The position numbers were made by a program, and so were the translations under genes. Positions 52,692 to 60,212 of a stretch of DNA of 64,000 nt are shown here, piece by piece. Positions within the stretch are counted from its first letter, which is position 1. The number at the start of each line of letters is the position of its first letter. Source of the stretch: AP-15 sp963703745 (GTDB taxonomy: Bacteria; Pseudomonadota; Alphaproteobacteria; ATCC43930; CGMCC-115725); contig CAVPFL010000002.1 in assembly GCA_963703745.1 (NCBI GenBank), forward strand, positions 558,001 to 622,000. Direction: 5' to 3'. The notes beneath the pieces are model-generated. The model was not told where the DNA came from and did no database searches. It saw only the letters and a list, made by a program, of their open reading frames with translations.

Positions 52692-52961
52692 GAGGTCAGC
52701 ACAGGCACCTGCGTCACGGCTCCGGACGCGCTCGCCAGACGCATTCCTCGATTGTCAGCCCTCGATTATCGGGCTCGCACACCAGCTTTTCTGAATTTAG
52801 AATTTCTCGATAAATTGGCCGCCCAACCGGCGGCCGCGCGCACGCGTGACCCGCGCCCGACCTTCGCAGCTCTGCAAATAAGACGTCGTTGCCAGACCGA
52901 ATGTTGTCAAATCCGGCTTTCGCGACCTGCACGTGTCTGACGGAATCGGAAGATAGCCCGG
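52692..52961 (-). other. Untranslated gap between precursor and cyclodehydratase genes
   Basis: The gap is 270 bp. An open minus frame (52714-53007) overlaps the precursor core in another register and has no ribosome site, so I do not call it. A second short core peptide was looked for and not seen. A gap of this size after a precursor gene often holds an attenuator, but no strong hairpin with a T-run was found. Confidence 0.4.
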
Positions 52962-53462
52962 CTAGCAGTACGCGCACCCTCCCCAGGACCAGCAGCAGCC
53001 GCCCCAACCACAGCCGCCGCAGCCGCCGCAGCCAAAGCCACAGCCAAAGCCAGAGCCAAAGCCAAAGAAAAAGGCCCCCCTCCCGCAGCCTCTAAAGCCG
53101 GCGCAGCCTCTAAAGCCGGCGCACCCGCCGCAGCCTCTAAAGCCGCCGCAGCCCCTAAAGCCGCCGCACCCGCCGCGTCCGCCGCAGCCGCCGCAGCCGC
53201 CGCCGCAGCCTCCTCGAGCGAGTTGTATCCTTGGCAGCGGCGTTTCCCGGCTTTCTCCGTCGACGAAATGGAAAGTCGCGAGGCTGACGTCCGATATTTC
53301 CTCTTCACCCAGCTGGAGGACCTGAAAAGGCGCCATGTTTTCCGGCGGTATATCCCCCACCGATCTACTGCTCGACGACGCCAAAAAGGCGCCGGCGATC
53401 CCGGCCACGGATACAACTTTGCTTGGACGCTTCACCTTTAGGTTGCGTTTCACTTGCGGCAC
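52962..53462 (-). CDS. TOMM/LAP precursor peptide with Gly/Cys-rich core
   Basis: The 166-aa product is split sharply in two. Residues 1-85 hold no Cys: a basic N-terminus followed by VVSVAGIAGAFLASSSS, which looks like a signal sequence, then a typical acidic leader with FQVLQLGEEEISDVSLATFH (46-65). Residues 86-166 are the core: 17 Cys in Gly-rich spacing, with units such as GFRGC (four times), GGC and, at the end, GGCAYC, plus many Phe. There are two Ser and no Thr in the core. Cys would become thiazoles through the next two genes. The start is GTG 53462 with GGAGGA 8 nt upstream (53471-53476). No relative is recognised beyond general likeness to microcin B17- and heterocycloanthracin-type cores. 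Confidence 0.88.
   Translation of the reverse strand: MPQVKRNLKVKRPSKVVSVAGIAGAFLASSSSRSVGDIPPENMAPFQVLQLGEEEISDVSLATFHFVDGESRETPLPRIQLARGGCGGGCGGCGGRGGCGGFRGCGGFRGCGGCAGFRGCAGFRGCGRGAFFFGFGSGFGCGFGCGGCGGCGWGGCCWSWGGCAYC
53085..53171. repeat. Short tandem repeats in the precursor core
   Basis: The motif GCAGCCTCTAAAGCC (once GCAGCCCCTAAAGCC) recurs four times at 53085-53162, spaced 18, 27 and 18 bp. On the minus strand it encodes the GFRGC units of the core. The spacing is always a multiple of 3, so the core can expand or shrink in frame. Confidence 0.8.
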
Positions 53463-53586
53463 AGCAGAGTTCCTCCGAACTACTTTTCTGTGAACAAATG
53501 CGTAAAGACTCTTGCGTTTTCAAGAACTGGAACAGCTCGCGAACTCTAACAAATTGGTCATAATGTCTCGTTTGGTTACTTCTGGC
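53463..53586 (-). promoter_or_regulatory. Probable promoter and leader of the TOMM operon
   Basis: This 124-bp stretch between the precursor start and the truncated oxidoreductase copy is AT-richer than its surroundings and must hold the operon's promoter if the genes are transcribed as one. TTGAAA can be read on the minus strand near 53525, but no good -10 sits 17 bp after it, so I do not assign a box. GGAGGA is at 53471-53476. Confidence 0.35.
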
Positions 53587-54341
53587 CCTGGTGCAGTAGG
53601 GCGACCCGATCCAGACGGCCAAGCTCGGCGCCCTGGTCGATCAGGTGTCGAACGGCCGCTTTCTGTTTGGTGTCGGCGGCGGCTGGAACCAGGACGAGAT
53701 GGAGGACCATGGCACGGGCTACGAAACCCGCTTCAAACTGATGCGCGAGCGGATCGAGGCGATGAAGGAGATCTGGACCAAGTCCAAGGCCGAGTATCAC
53801 GGCGACAGGTCGATTTCCTGAGAGGCGGGCCCGAAATGACACAAGCATTATCAACAGGGTATCGTCGCCCTCGCGAAAGCGGGGGTCCAGGGCAACCGCA
53901 GTGGCCTTGGCACCCTGGATTCCCCGCTTTCGCGGGAATGACGATTAACCTCCTGATATTCCCACATTTATTTGTAGTCGGGCTCTGAGATGATGACCTG
54001 GCCCAAGCCGGTGCAGAAGCGCTACCCGCCGATCCTGGTCGGCGGCGGCTTTCCGCCGGCCGCACGCCGGGCGATCCACTACGGCGACGGTTAGTGCCCG
54101 GTCGGCCGCACCGGTTCCAGCCTGCTCGATGCGCTGGAGAATACCGGCAGATGGCGCGCGAGGCCGGACGCGATCCGCAACCCGTCCCGGTCACCCTGTT
54201 CAACCCGGCCGAGGACGAGGGCGAGCTCGCACGCTATCGCGACATGGGCATCGCCCGCGTGGTCCCGATGCTGCTTTCCGAAGAGCGAGACAAAATCCTT
54301 GCGGTCGGCGACCGCTGGGCTGATTTGCCTAGCGATGAGGA
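53587..54341 (+). pseudogene. LLM-class oxidoreductase, truncated and interrupted copy
   Basis: DNA matching residues about 84-275 of the intact gene at 45127. It lacks the first 83 codons. In-frame TAG replaces CAG at 53597-53599, and TAG replaces the Trp codon in GDGWCP at 54092-54094. At 53863-53943 a REP-like element splits the coding region, with frameshifts around it. The 3' part (from about 54100) is in frame with the amidase that follows, without a stop. The broken 5' edge is 124 bp from the TOMM precursor start. Confidence 0.85.
53863..53943. repeat. REP-like palindromic element, copy 2
   Basis: The ends CGTCGCCCTCGCGAAAGC with GGGGGTCCAGGG, and CCTGGATTCCCCGCTTTCG then CGGGAATGACG, match those of copy 1 at 31229-31308, and the length is nearly the same. 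Here it has inserted into the oxidoreductase pseudogene, between the DNA for KAEYHGD and for MMTWPKPVQK. Confidence 0.85.
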
Positions 54342-54351
54342 AGAAGTGGCA

Positions 54352-55908
54352 GTGGAACGCGAACCGAGCCGACGGTCCTTCATTGCCTCGGTTGGCGCGA
54401 CCGCGGCGGCAGCCTTGGTGCCGCCCAGGGCGGCTCGCGCCGCGGATCAGCCGGGACCGGCATACCGTACAGCCGGCGAGATGACGCAGGCGCTCGCCAG
54501 CCGGGAGGTTTCGTCGCGCGAGCTGGTCGACAGCGCAATTGCCCGCATCGAGGCGCTCGACCCCAAAATCAACGCGGTCGTCGTCCGCGATTTCGACCGG
54601 GCGCGCGCCGCCGCCGATGCCGCCGACGCGGCGCTTGCGCGTGGCGAGCGGCATCCGCTGCTCGGACTGCCGATGACCGTCAAGGAAGCGTTCAACGTCG
54701 CCGGCCTGCCGACCACCTGGGGGCATCTGAAATTCAAGGATTGGCGGCCAGACGCCGATGCTCTCGCGGTGCAGCGGCTCAAGGCGGCCGGCGCGATCAT
54801 CCTCGGCAACACCAATGTGCCGGTCGATCTCGGCGATTGGCAGAGCTACAACGAGGTCTACGGCACCACCAACAACCCGTGGGACCTGACCCGCAGCCCC
54901 GGAGGCTCGTCGGGCGGTGCTGCGGCGGCGCTCGCCGCCGGCTTCGTGCCGTTGGAGCTCGGCTCGGACATCGGCGGCTCGCTGCGCTGCCCGGCGCATT
55001 TCTGCGGCATCTTCTCGCATAAGCCAAGCCTCGATCTGGTTCCTTGGCGCGGCGCCGGCCCGCCGCAAACGCCAGCGATCCCGGTGCGCGGCGACCTCGC
55101 CGTGATCGGGCCGATGGCGCGCAGCGCCGCCGACTTGGCACTCGAACTGGCGGTCGTTGTCGGGCCGGACGAACTGATGGAGGGAATCGGCTACAAGCTG
55201 GCGTTACCGCCGCCGCGTCACGACAAGCTCGCGGATTTCCGCGTCCTGGTCATCGACAGGCACCCGCTGAGCCCGACCGCAGCCAGTATCAGCACGGCGC
55301 TCGACGCGCTCGCCAACCGCCTCGCGAAGCTCGGCTGCACTCTCCTCCGCACCAGCCCGAAAATGCCCGACCTGGCCCGCACGACGCGCAATTATGTGGA
55401 GTTGCTGGGGGCCTTCCTTAGCGCCGATCTGTCGCCCGACGAGCGGTTGCACGTCGAGGCTGCCGCGCAGGCGCTGTCGCCCGATAATTTGAGCCTCGCG
55501 GCCGCATTTCTGCGCGGCCAGACGATGAGCCACGCGGCGTGGATACGGACCAGCCGGATCCGCAGCGGCCTACGGGCGGGCTGGCAGGCGCTGTTCGAGG
55601 ATGTCGACATCGTGCTGTGCCCGCCGATGCCAACCGTCGCCTTCCGACAGGATCACTCCTCGCCGATGGGGGCACGCGAGCTCGACATCGACGGCAAGAA
55701 GGTGCCCTACGACGACCAGATAGCGTGGGCCGGCACTGCGACCTCGAACGGGCTGCCGGCGACAACCATGCCAATTGCGCATACCGATAGCGGCCTGCCC
55801 ATCGGCGTGCAGATCATCGGCGGCTACCTCGACGACAATACGACGATCGCTTTTGCCGGCCTCGTCGAGCGCGAGTTCGGCGGCTTCACCCCGCCCCCGA
55901 GCCTGTGA
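54352..55908 (+). CDS. Amidase (AS family), Tat-exported, copy 2
   Basis: This 518-aa amidase is a close paralogue of the one at 46078 and has the same length. It has a twin-arginine signal (SRRSFIASVGATAAAALVPP), the Lys in MTVKEAFNVAG, SPGGSSGGAAAALAAG and GSDIGGSLRCPAHFCG, so the triad is intact. The start is taken as GTG 54352 by alignment with the ATG of copy 1, with AGGAAG upstream; the frame continues back into the broken oxidoreductase. Unlike that gene, it shows no damage. A 329-bp tract (54691-55019) differs from copy 1 at one base, whereas flanking coding DNA differs far more. Confidence 0.85.
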   Translation: MEREPSRRSFIASVGATAAAALVPPRAARAADQPGPAYRTAGEMTQALASREVSSRELVDSAIARIEALDPKINAVVVRDFDRARAAADAADAALARGERHPLLGLPMTVKEAFNVAGLPTTWGHLKFKDWRPDADALAVQRLKAAGAIILGNTNVPVDLGDWQSYNEVYGTTNNPWDLTRSPGGSSGGAAAALAAGFVPLELGSDIGGSLRCPAHFCGIFSHKPSLDLVPWRGAGPPQTPAIPVRGDLAVIGPMARSAADLALELAVVVGPDELMEGIGYKLALPPPRHDKLADFRVLVIDRHPLSPTAASISTALDALANRLAKLGCTLLRTSPKMPDLARTTRNYVELLGAFLSADLSPDERLHVEAAAQALSPDNLSLAAAFLRGQTMSHAAWIRTSRIRSGLRAGWQALFEDVDIVLCPPMPTVAFRQDHSSPMGARELDIDGKKVPYDDQIAWAGTATSNGLPATTMPIAHTDSGLPIGVQIIGGYLDDNTTIAFAGLVEREFGGFTPPPSL

Positions 55909-56797
55909 GCAGGGCCACCCTCTCGCGGCCGTCACGCGCCGAGAGTCCGCCGGGGGCATGATCGACTGCGAGACGATCTCGGAAGATGCGGCGGTCTCCC
56001 TTCGCCGCTTGACGAAAGCATCGCGGCGATACCGCGGCGGCGCGGTGGAACGTCCGCACAAAGTTGGACAAGTCACCGAACCCGACATCGAGTGCCACCT
56101 CGGTGATCGACTTCGTCTCGTCAGCCAGCAGGCGGGCCGCCCGGCGCAGTCGGGAGCGAATGAGGTACTGGTGCGGGGTCACGCCCAAGATCTTTGCGAA
56201 AAGCCGCAGGAAATGAAACGGGCTGAGCCCGAACTCTCTGGCTGCGCTCTCGAGGTCGATCGTCTCGTGCGCGTTCGCGTCGATCCACATTGCAGCCTCG
56301 ACCGCGCGGCGGCGGTCGCATGCCCGGGCTTCCATCGGTCTTCGCTGCCGCCCGGAGAGGATCTCGACGAAGCGCGCCGCGAGCAGCACCCCGACTTCCT
56401 CCAGGCCGACTCCGCTGCCGCCTTCGGCGACCGCCTGGGCCAACTCGCCGACCACCATCAGGGGGGACAGCGGCGGCACGCAGACGGTGCGCCACAGGTC
56501 GGGCCGATATCCGATTGCCTCGACCAGCGCCGGGGCAAAGTGAAACGAGAGACATTCGTCACCCGCGGCATGTTCGTGCGTGCAGATGTACTCGTCGCCG
56601 GGATGGCCGACGAGGAACGACCCCGTCACCAGCTCGAACGATCTGCCCCGCGCGCGGCAGCCGAAGGTCCCTTTCCTCACATAAGCGAGCGAGAAGCTGT
56701 CGTGACACTCCGCAAACGGGGCGTCCGCCGGTCGGGCCTCGCACCGGTAGTCGATCACCGAAATCGACGTGCTGCGAAATACGCCGGTCGATGCCAT
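55886..56797 (-). CDS. AraC-family transcriptional regulator
   Basis: The 303-aa protein has an N-terminal sensing domain (about 1-190) and a C-terminal AraC DNA-binding domain with two helix-turn-helix units: IDLESAAREFGLSPFHFLRL with LRRAARLLADE, and SITEVALDVGFGDLSNFVRT with FRQ. ATG 56797 is 6 nt past the stop of the GFA gene, so it is the third gene of the alkylation locus and probably regulates it. Its 3' end overlaps amidase copy 2 by 23 bp, tail to tail. Confidence 0.85.
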   Translation of the reverse strand: MASTGVFRSTSISVIDYRCEARPADAPFAECHDSFSLAYVRKGTFGCRARGRSFELVTGSFLVGHPGDEYICTHEHAAGDECLSFHFAPALVEAIGYRPDLWRTVCVPPLSPLMVVGELAQAVAEGGSGVGLEEVGVLLAARFVEILSGRQRRPMEARACDRRRAVEAAMWIDANAHETIDLESAAREFGLSPFHFLRLFAKILGVTPHQYLIRSRLRRAARLLADETKSITEVALDVGFGDLSNFVRTFHRAAAVSPRCFRQAAKGDRRIFRDRLAVDHAPGGLSARDGRERVALLTGSGAG

Positions 56798-56802
56798 GCG
56801 GC

Positions 56803-57276
56803 TCAGATTGGGCCGGCGCGGTTGCGGCGCAGCCGCTCCTTGCTCTCGGCCGACCAGACCTCGTCGATCCTGTAGCTCGTTTGGAATGCCGGCACACCTT
56901 CCGGCAGGCTCAGCCAGGGCAGCTTGCTGCGCGTGTAGATGTGAACATCCGGCGTGACCGTATCGGGCGTGTCGAGCGTCCCCGCGCGCACGAAGAGGCA
57001 GTCGCCGGGCACGATGTGATAGCGGCTCCACAGGGTGGTCCCGCATGTCTCGCAGAAGAAGACGTCGTGGTGCTTGCCGGTGCCGCCGGCCAGCCGAAAC
57101 GATTTTGGCGCCACGGGACCGGGTTCAACGAACTTCGCCTCGATCCAGATGTTGATCACAAACGGACCGCCGGTCACACGCTGGCAGTCGCGACAGTGAC
57201 AGGCGTGGACGATCAGCGGGCTCTCGGTGAGCCGGTATCGGATCGCCCGGCACGCGCATCCGCCTTCGAGATTCAT
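56803..57276 (-). CDS. GFA-family (formaldehyde-activating-type) zinc protein
   Basis: The 157-aa protein has the CENP-V/GFA zinc signature: GGCACRAIRYRL near the start, CHCRDCQR at about 26-33 and CETCGTTLWSRY further on, giving two zinc sites. GFA proteins were first linked to glutathione-formaldehyde adduct formation, though most are uncharacterised. ATG 57276 overlaps the stop of the repair fusion (ATGA), with GAGGAG upstream. The operon context suggests a role in alkyl or aldehyde stress. Confidence 0.85.
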   Translation of the reverse strand: MNLEGGCACRAIRYRLTESPLIVHACHCRDCQRVTGGPFVINIWIEAKFVEPGPVAPKSFRLAGGTGKHHDVFFCETCGTTLWSRYHIVPGDCLFVRAGTLDTPDTVTPDVHIYTRSKLPWLSLPEGVPAFQTSYRIDEVWSAESKERLRRNRAGPI

Positions 57277-58487
57277 CGCTTCTCCTCGGCGGGGCCCATC
57301 GGCGTCATCTTGCGCGCCGTCGCCCGCTCCACCACTCGCCACAGATACCAGCTTGCCACCGTCCGGTAAGGCTTCCAGCGGTCGCCATAGGCTGCGAGCT
57401 CTTTTGGCGACGGCATGTCGCTTCTGTCGAAAGCGATCGTGAAGCCTTTGCGGACCCCGTAATCGTCGACAGGCAGCACGTCCGGCCGGCCGAGGCAGAA
57501 CATCAGCAGCATCTCCGCGCTCCAGCGACCGATGCCGCGCACTTCGGAAAGCCGCTCGATAACGGTCTCGTCCGGCATGGAGCCGATCTCGACAAGCGTC
57601 GGGATCACACCGTCTTCCGCTTTTTGGGCGAGGTCGCGCAGTGACAGCACCTTCGACCGAGAGAGCCCGGCGCCGCGCAGCCTCTCCTCCGGTATGCGCA
57701 AAAGCCGCCCGGCCGTCGGACGTCCACGCGGAAAGAGAGCGATCACCCGTTCCAAGATCGCTGCTGCTGCTTTGCCGTTCAGCTGCTGGTTGACAATCGC
57801 CCTCACGAGCGCGGCGAATACGCTCGGCGCCGGCCTGAGCTGCATGCGAAAGGGACCGATGGTGTCGATGACGCGCGCGAGCGTAGGGTCCGAGGCGCGC
57901 AGATGCGCGACGGCGAGGTCCGGATCAAAGCCAAACGCCCCGCCACCATCCAGGAGCGGTGTTGCGCTGTTCAACGGGACGCCTTCGATCGCCAGCATGC
58001 GGCGCTTTGTTGCGATGCCGCCCTGCGCCGAAAAGCCGCCGATCTTACCGCCGGCGGCGAGCACGCGATGGCACGGCACGACGATCGGGAATGGATTTCG
58101 CCCGAGCGCCTGCCCCACGGCGCGCGCGGCACCCGGCGCGCCGACCCGTGCCGCGATGTCACCGTAGGACAATGTCATGCCCGGCGGAATGGCGCGCGCG
58201 GCCTCGTAGACGCGGCGGTGAAAGGCCGGCACCTGGTCCATGTCGAGGGGGACGGTCGAGAGGTCGCTCGCCTCGCCGCGCAACAGTGCTGCGATGCGGT
58301 CGACCACGCCCTGCACGTCGCGGGGTGGTACCGCTTCTCCGGCTGCCGGAAAGCGGTGCAGCATGCGCGCCCTCGTCTCGCAATCCCCGGTCTCCGGGAG
58401 CTGCACGCCCGCGACGCCGCGCTCACCCCATGCGATGCCGCACCGGCCGATGGCGGTGTCGAAGAGTGCAAATCCGCTTGCGATCAT
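57273..58487 (-). CDS. Ogt-AlkA fusion: O6-alkylguanine transferase plus 3-methyladenine glycosylase
   Basis: The 404-aa protein joins two repair enzymes. Residues 1-170 are an Ogt/MGMT methyltransferase with the acceptor Cys139 in PFPIVVPCHRV, and SYGDIAARVGAPGAARAVG before it. Residues about 185-404 are an AlkA-type HhH-GPD glycosylase: FAALVRAIVNQQLNGKAAAA, the hairpin LSEVRGIGRWSAEMLL, and the catalytic Asp in VLPVDDYG. One polypeptide would thus repair O6-alkylguanine and excise N3-alkylpurines. Upstream are two 11-bp direct repeats. It leads the GFA and AraC genes. Confidence 0.88.
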   Translation of the reverse strand: MIASGFALFDTAIGRCGIAWGERGVAGVQLPETGDCETRARMLHRFPAAGEAVPPRDVQGVVDRIAALLRGEASDLSTVPLDMDQVPAFHRRVYEAARAIPPGMTLSYGDIAARVGAPGAARAVGQALGRNPFPIVVPCHRVLAAGGKIGGFSAQGGIATKRRMLAIEGVPLNSATPLLDGGGAFGFDPDLAVAHLRASDPTLARVIDTIGPFRMQLRPAPSVFAALVRAIVNQQLNGKAAAAILERVIALFPRGRPTAGRLLRIPEERLRGAGLSRSKVLSLRDLAQKAEDGVIPTLVEIGSMPDETVIERLSEVRGIGRWSAEMLLMFCLGRPDVLPVDDYGVRKGFTIAFDRSDMPSPKELAAYGDRWKPYRTVASWYLWRVVERATARKMTPMGPAEEKR

Positions 58488-58572
58488 GACGCAATCTTAA
58501 CCTCCCGGCAGCTCCACGACTTGGAGAATCTTGCTACGGCGACGTCGTTGTTTCTGCCCCTCAGGGCCGTAG

Positions 58573-58605
58573 CGTTTTCGTTGATACCCGGTGCCGTTTT
58601 CGTTG
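58573..58605 (-). promoter_or_regulatory. Two 11-bp direct repeats upstream of the repair operon
   Basis: CGTTTTCGTTG occurs at 58573-58583 and again at 58595-58605, exactly 22 bp apart (two helical turns), so the minus strand reads CAACGAAAACG twice. They lie 86-118 bp before the Ogt-AlkA start. Direct repeats at this spacing are the usual target form of AraC-family regulators, and one is encoded at the end of this operon. The rest of the 306-bp gap 58488-58793 shows no gene. Confidence 0.5.
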
Positions 58606-58793
58606 TTTTCCGATGTCGCAAATTTCTGCCTAACCAATTGATCCGAAGCTGTAATTCCGCCGACAGGCGGGTCGTCTTTTGACGTGCCAGCGCGATTTAC
58701 GTTGTATTTCTCGGCGCAGCTGTCTTCGACGCGCCTTCGTCCATCATCACTCTACGATGCTGACAGGGTGGTGGCAGTAGAGTGGTTGGCGGG

Positions 58794-59552
58794 CTAGCCT
58801 TTTGTCGCCTCCCGGAAGGCGTGCTCGAATTTCGCGAATTCGTCGGGCGCAGCGTCCGAAACCGCCCAATAGCCGAGATCGCCCTCGTTCCAGTGGTGCA
58901 GGGTGTAACCGCGCCGGGTAACGGTCTCCGCATATTCGCCGACCCGAGCCGGCAATACGAAGACGTTGACGACGTGCTTTCCCGCCCGATAGACGAGCGC
59001 TGGAACAGGCTTGCCTTCGATCAGGTCGAGCCGCCCTCCGACCAGCGGAAACCCCTGCGCCGCAAGGTCGACGCCTGGCGGCGACAGCTCCGTGCGGCCG
59101 GCAAACCATGGCTTGACCGTATGCCTGTCCGAAGAGGCGACATCGGTCAGATGGTCCGCGAGCAGCGAGCGCAGATGGCTGTCGATCAGCTCATTGCCGA
59201 CGGCATCCTCTTGCCGCTCTCCAGTGATCAGCAATGTGCCGCCCGAGCCGACGGCGACGGCGAGCAGGATCGAGGCGGCATAGGCGAGCCAGCCCGGTGC
59301 GGGCCTCGCGGCGCGCGCGCTTGTGGCTGCCTCCTGGCGGAGCGCGAAGCGGATCTGTGAACGCAACGCCTCGGGTGCACGATAAATCGGAGCAGCTTGT
59401 CGGATGCCATCGCGCAGGCGCTCGAGCGCCATCGCTTCGGGGCCGCAGTCCGGGCAATCCGCGAGATGGTCGCGCAGCTGCAACCGCTCCGTCTCGGCGA
59501 GCTCGCCGTCGACATAGGCATCGATCCGGGGGCGGACCTCGTCACACTGCAT
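58794..59552 (-). CDS. Transmembrane anti-sigma factor with zinc-finger (zf-HC2) domain
   Basis: The 252-aa protein has a zinc anti-sigma domain at its N-terminus with HxxxCxxC (His29, Cys33, Cys36 in DHLADCPDC), one transmembrane helix at about 88-110 (LAYAASILLAVAVGSGGTLL) and a periplasmic C-terminal domain. It should hold the sigma factor encoded just before it, releasing it on an envelope or redox signal. ATG 59552 lies within the 3' end of the sigma gene, an 11-bp overlap, with AAAGGA upstream. Confidence 0.85.
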   Translation of the reverse strand: MQCDEVRPRIDAYVDGELAETERLQLRDHLADCPDCGPEAMALERLRDGIRQAAPIYRAPEALRSQIRFALRQEAATSARAARPAPGWLAYAASILLAVAVGSGGTLLITGERQEDAVGNELIDSHLRSLLADHLTDVASSDRHTVKPWFAGRTELSPPGVDLAAQGFPLVGGRLDLIEGKPVPALVYRAGKHVVNVFVLPARVGEYAETVTRRGYTLHHWNEGDLGYWAVSDAAPDEFAKFEHAFREATKG

Positions 59553-60096
59553 CGCCAATGTCCTTTCCTTCCCAGGCCCGGCGCAGCGCCGAGCGGGCCC
59601 GATGGAGCCGCGACATCACGGTGCCGATCGGTACACCGGTGATCTCCGCGATCTCGCGGTAGCCGAGCTCGTTGAGCTCACGCAGCACGATCACCTCGCG
59701 CAGCGGGGCCGGCAGCGCCTCGATCAGCACATCGAGACGCCGCAGGTCGGACCGATTCTGGAGCAGCGCCTCGGTATTACCCACCGCCTTCGGCGCGCTC
59801 GCAACCCCTTCGTCAGGTCCATCCTCCTCCTCGAGCGGGACGACGTCGGCCGGACGGTTGCGTTCGAGCCAGCTGTAGCAGGTGCGACGCACGATCCTCA
59901 GTACCCAGCTCTTTGCATCGCCCTCTCGATACGTGTCGAAATAGCGAAACGCCCGTAGCACGGCCTCCTGCACAACATCTGCCGCATCGGCATCGTTGCG
60001 CGTCAGCCACCGTGCCAACGCATAGGCGGCGTCGAGGTGCGGCAACACCACACTCTCGAATTGGCTGCGCCGCCGGCGCTCGGCGATCCACGCCAT
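59542..60096 (-). CDS. ECF-type RNA polymerase sigma factor
   Basis: The 184-aa sigma factor has region 2 (about 15-85: LDAAYALARWLTRNDADAAD, then VVQEAVLRAFRYFDTYREG) and region 4 (about 125-178: LPAPLREVIVLRELNELGYR followed by the EIAEITGVPIGTVMSRLHRA helix-turn-helix). No region 1.1 or 3 is present, as in ECF sigmas. ATG 60096 is the first sensible start; the open frame runs 29 codons further. It is divergent from coxG across 116 bp, so this gap holds both promoters. Confidence 0.88.
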   Translation of the reverse strand: MAWIAERRRRSQFESVVLPHLDAAYALARWLTRNDADAADVVQEAVLRAFRYFDTYREGDAKSWVLRIVRRTCYSWLERNRPADVVPLEEEDGPDEGVASAPKAVGNTEALLQNRSDLRRLDVLIEALPAPLREVIVLRELNELGYREIAEITGVPIGTVMSRLHRARSALRRAWEGKDIGDAV

Positions 60097-60212
60097 CCGC
60101 ACTACTCCGCATCTGGAAGACCGCAGCAGAGGGCATCTTATTCCCCGCCACGCAGTTGCAAACGCCTTCACCTCGGACCACACTTCGGCACGGGCTGGAA
60201 AGGACCATTCCG

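Noticed and set aside
52714..53007. 97-codon minus frame between precursor and cyclodehydratase
   Set aside because: Overlaps the precursor core, has no ribosome site or family; not good enough to call a second precursor or partner.
52980..53220. Repeats resembling a small CRISPR or satellite array
   Set aside because: Units are 18-27 bp, multiples of 3, with no spacers; they encode the Gly/Cys core of the precursor in a frame with a start and ribosome site.
52907..53416. Alternative minus frame with an Ala-rich tail over the precursor
   Set aside because: Poly-Ala arises from reading GGC/TGC repeats in another register; no ribosome site.
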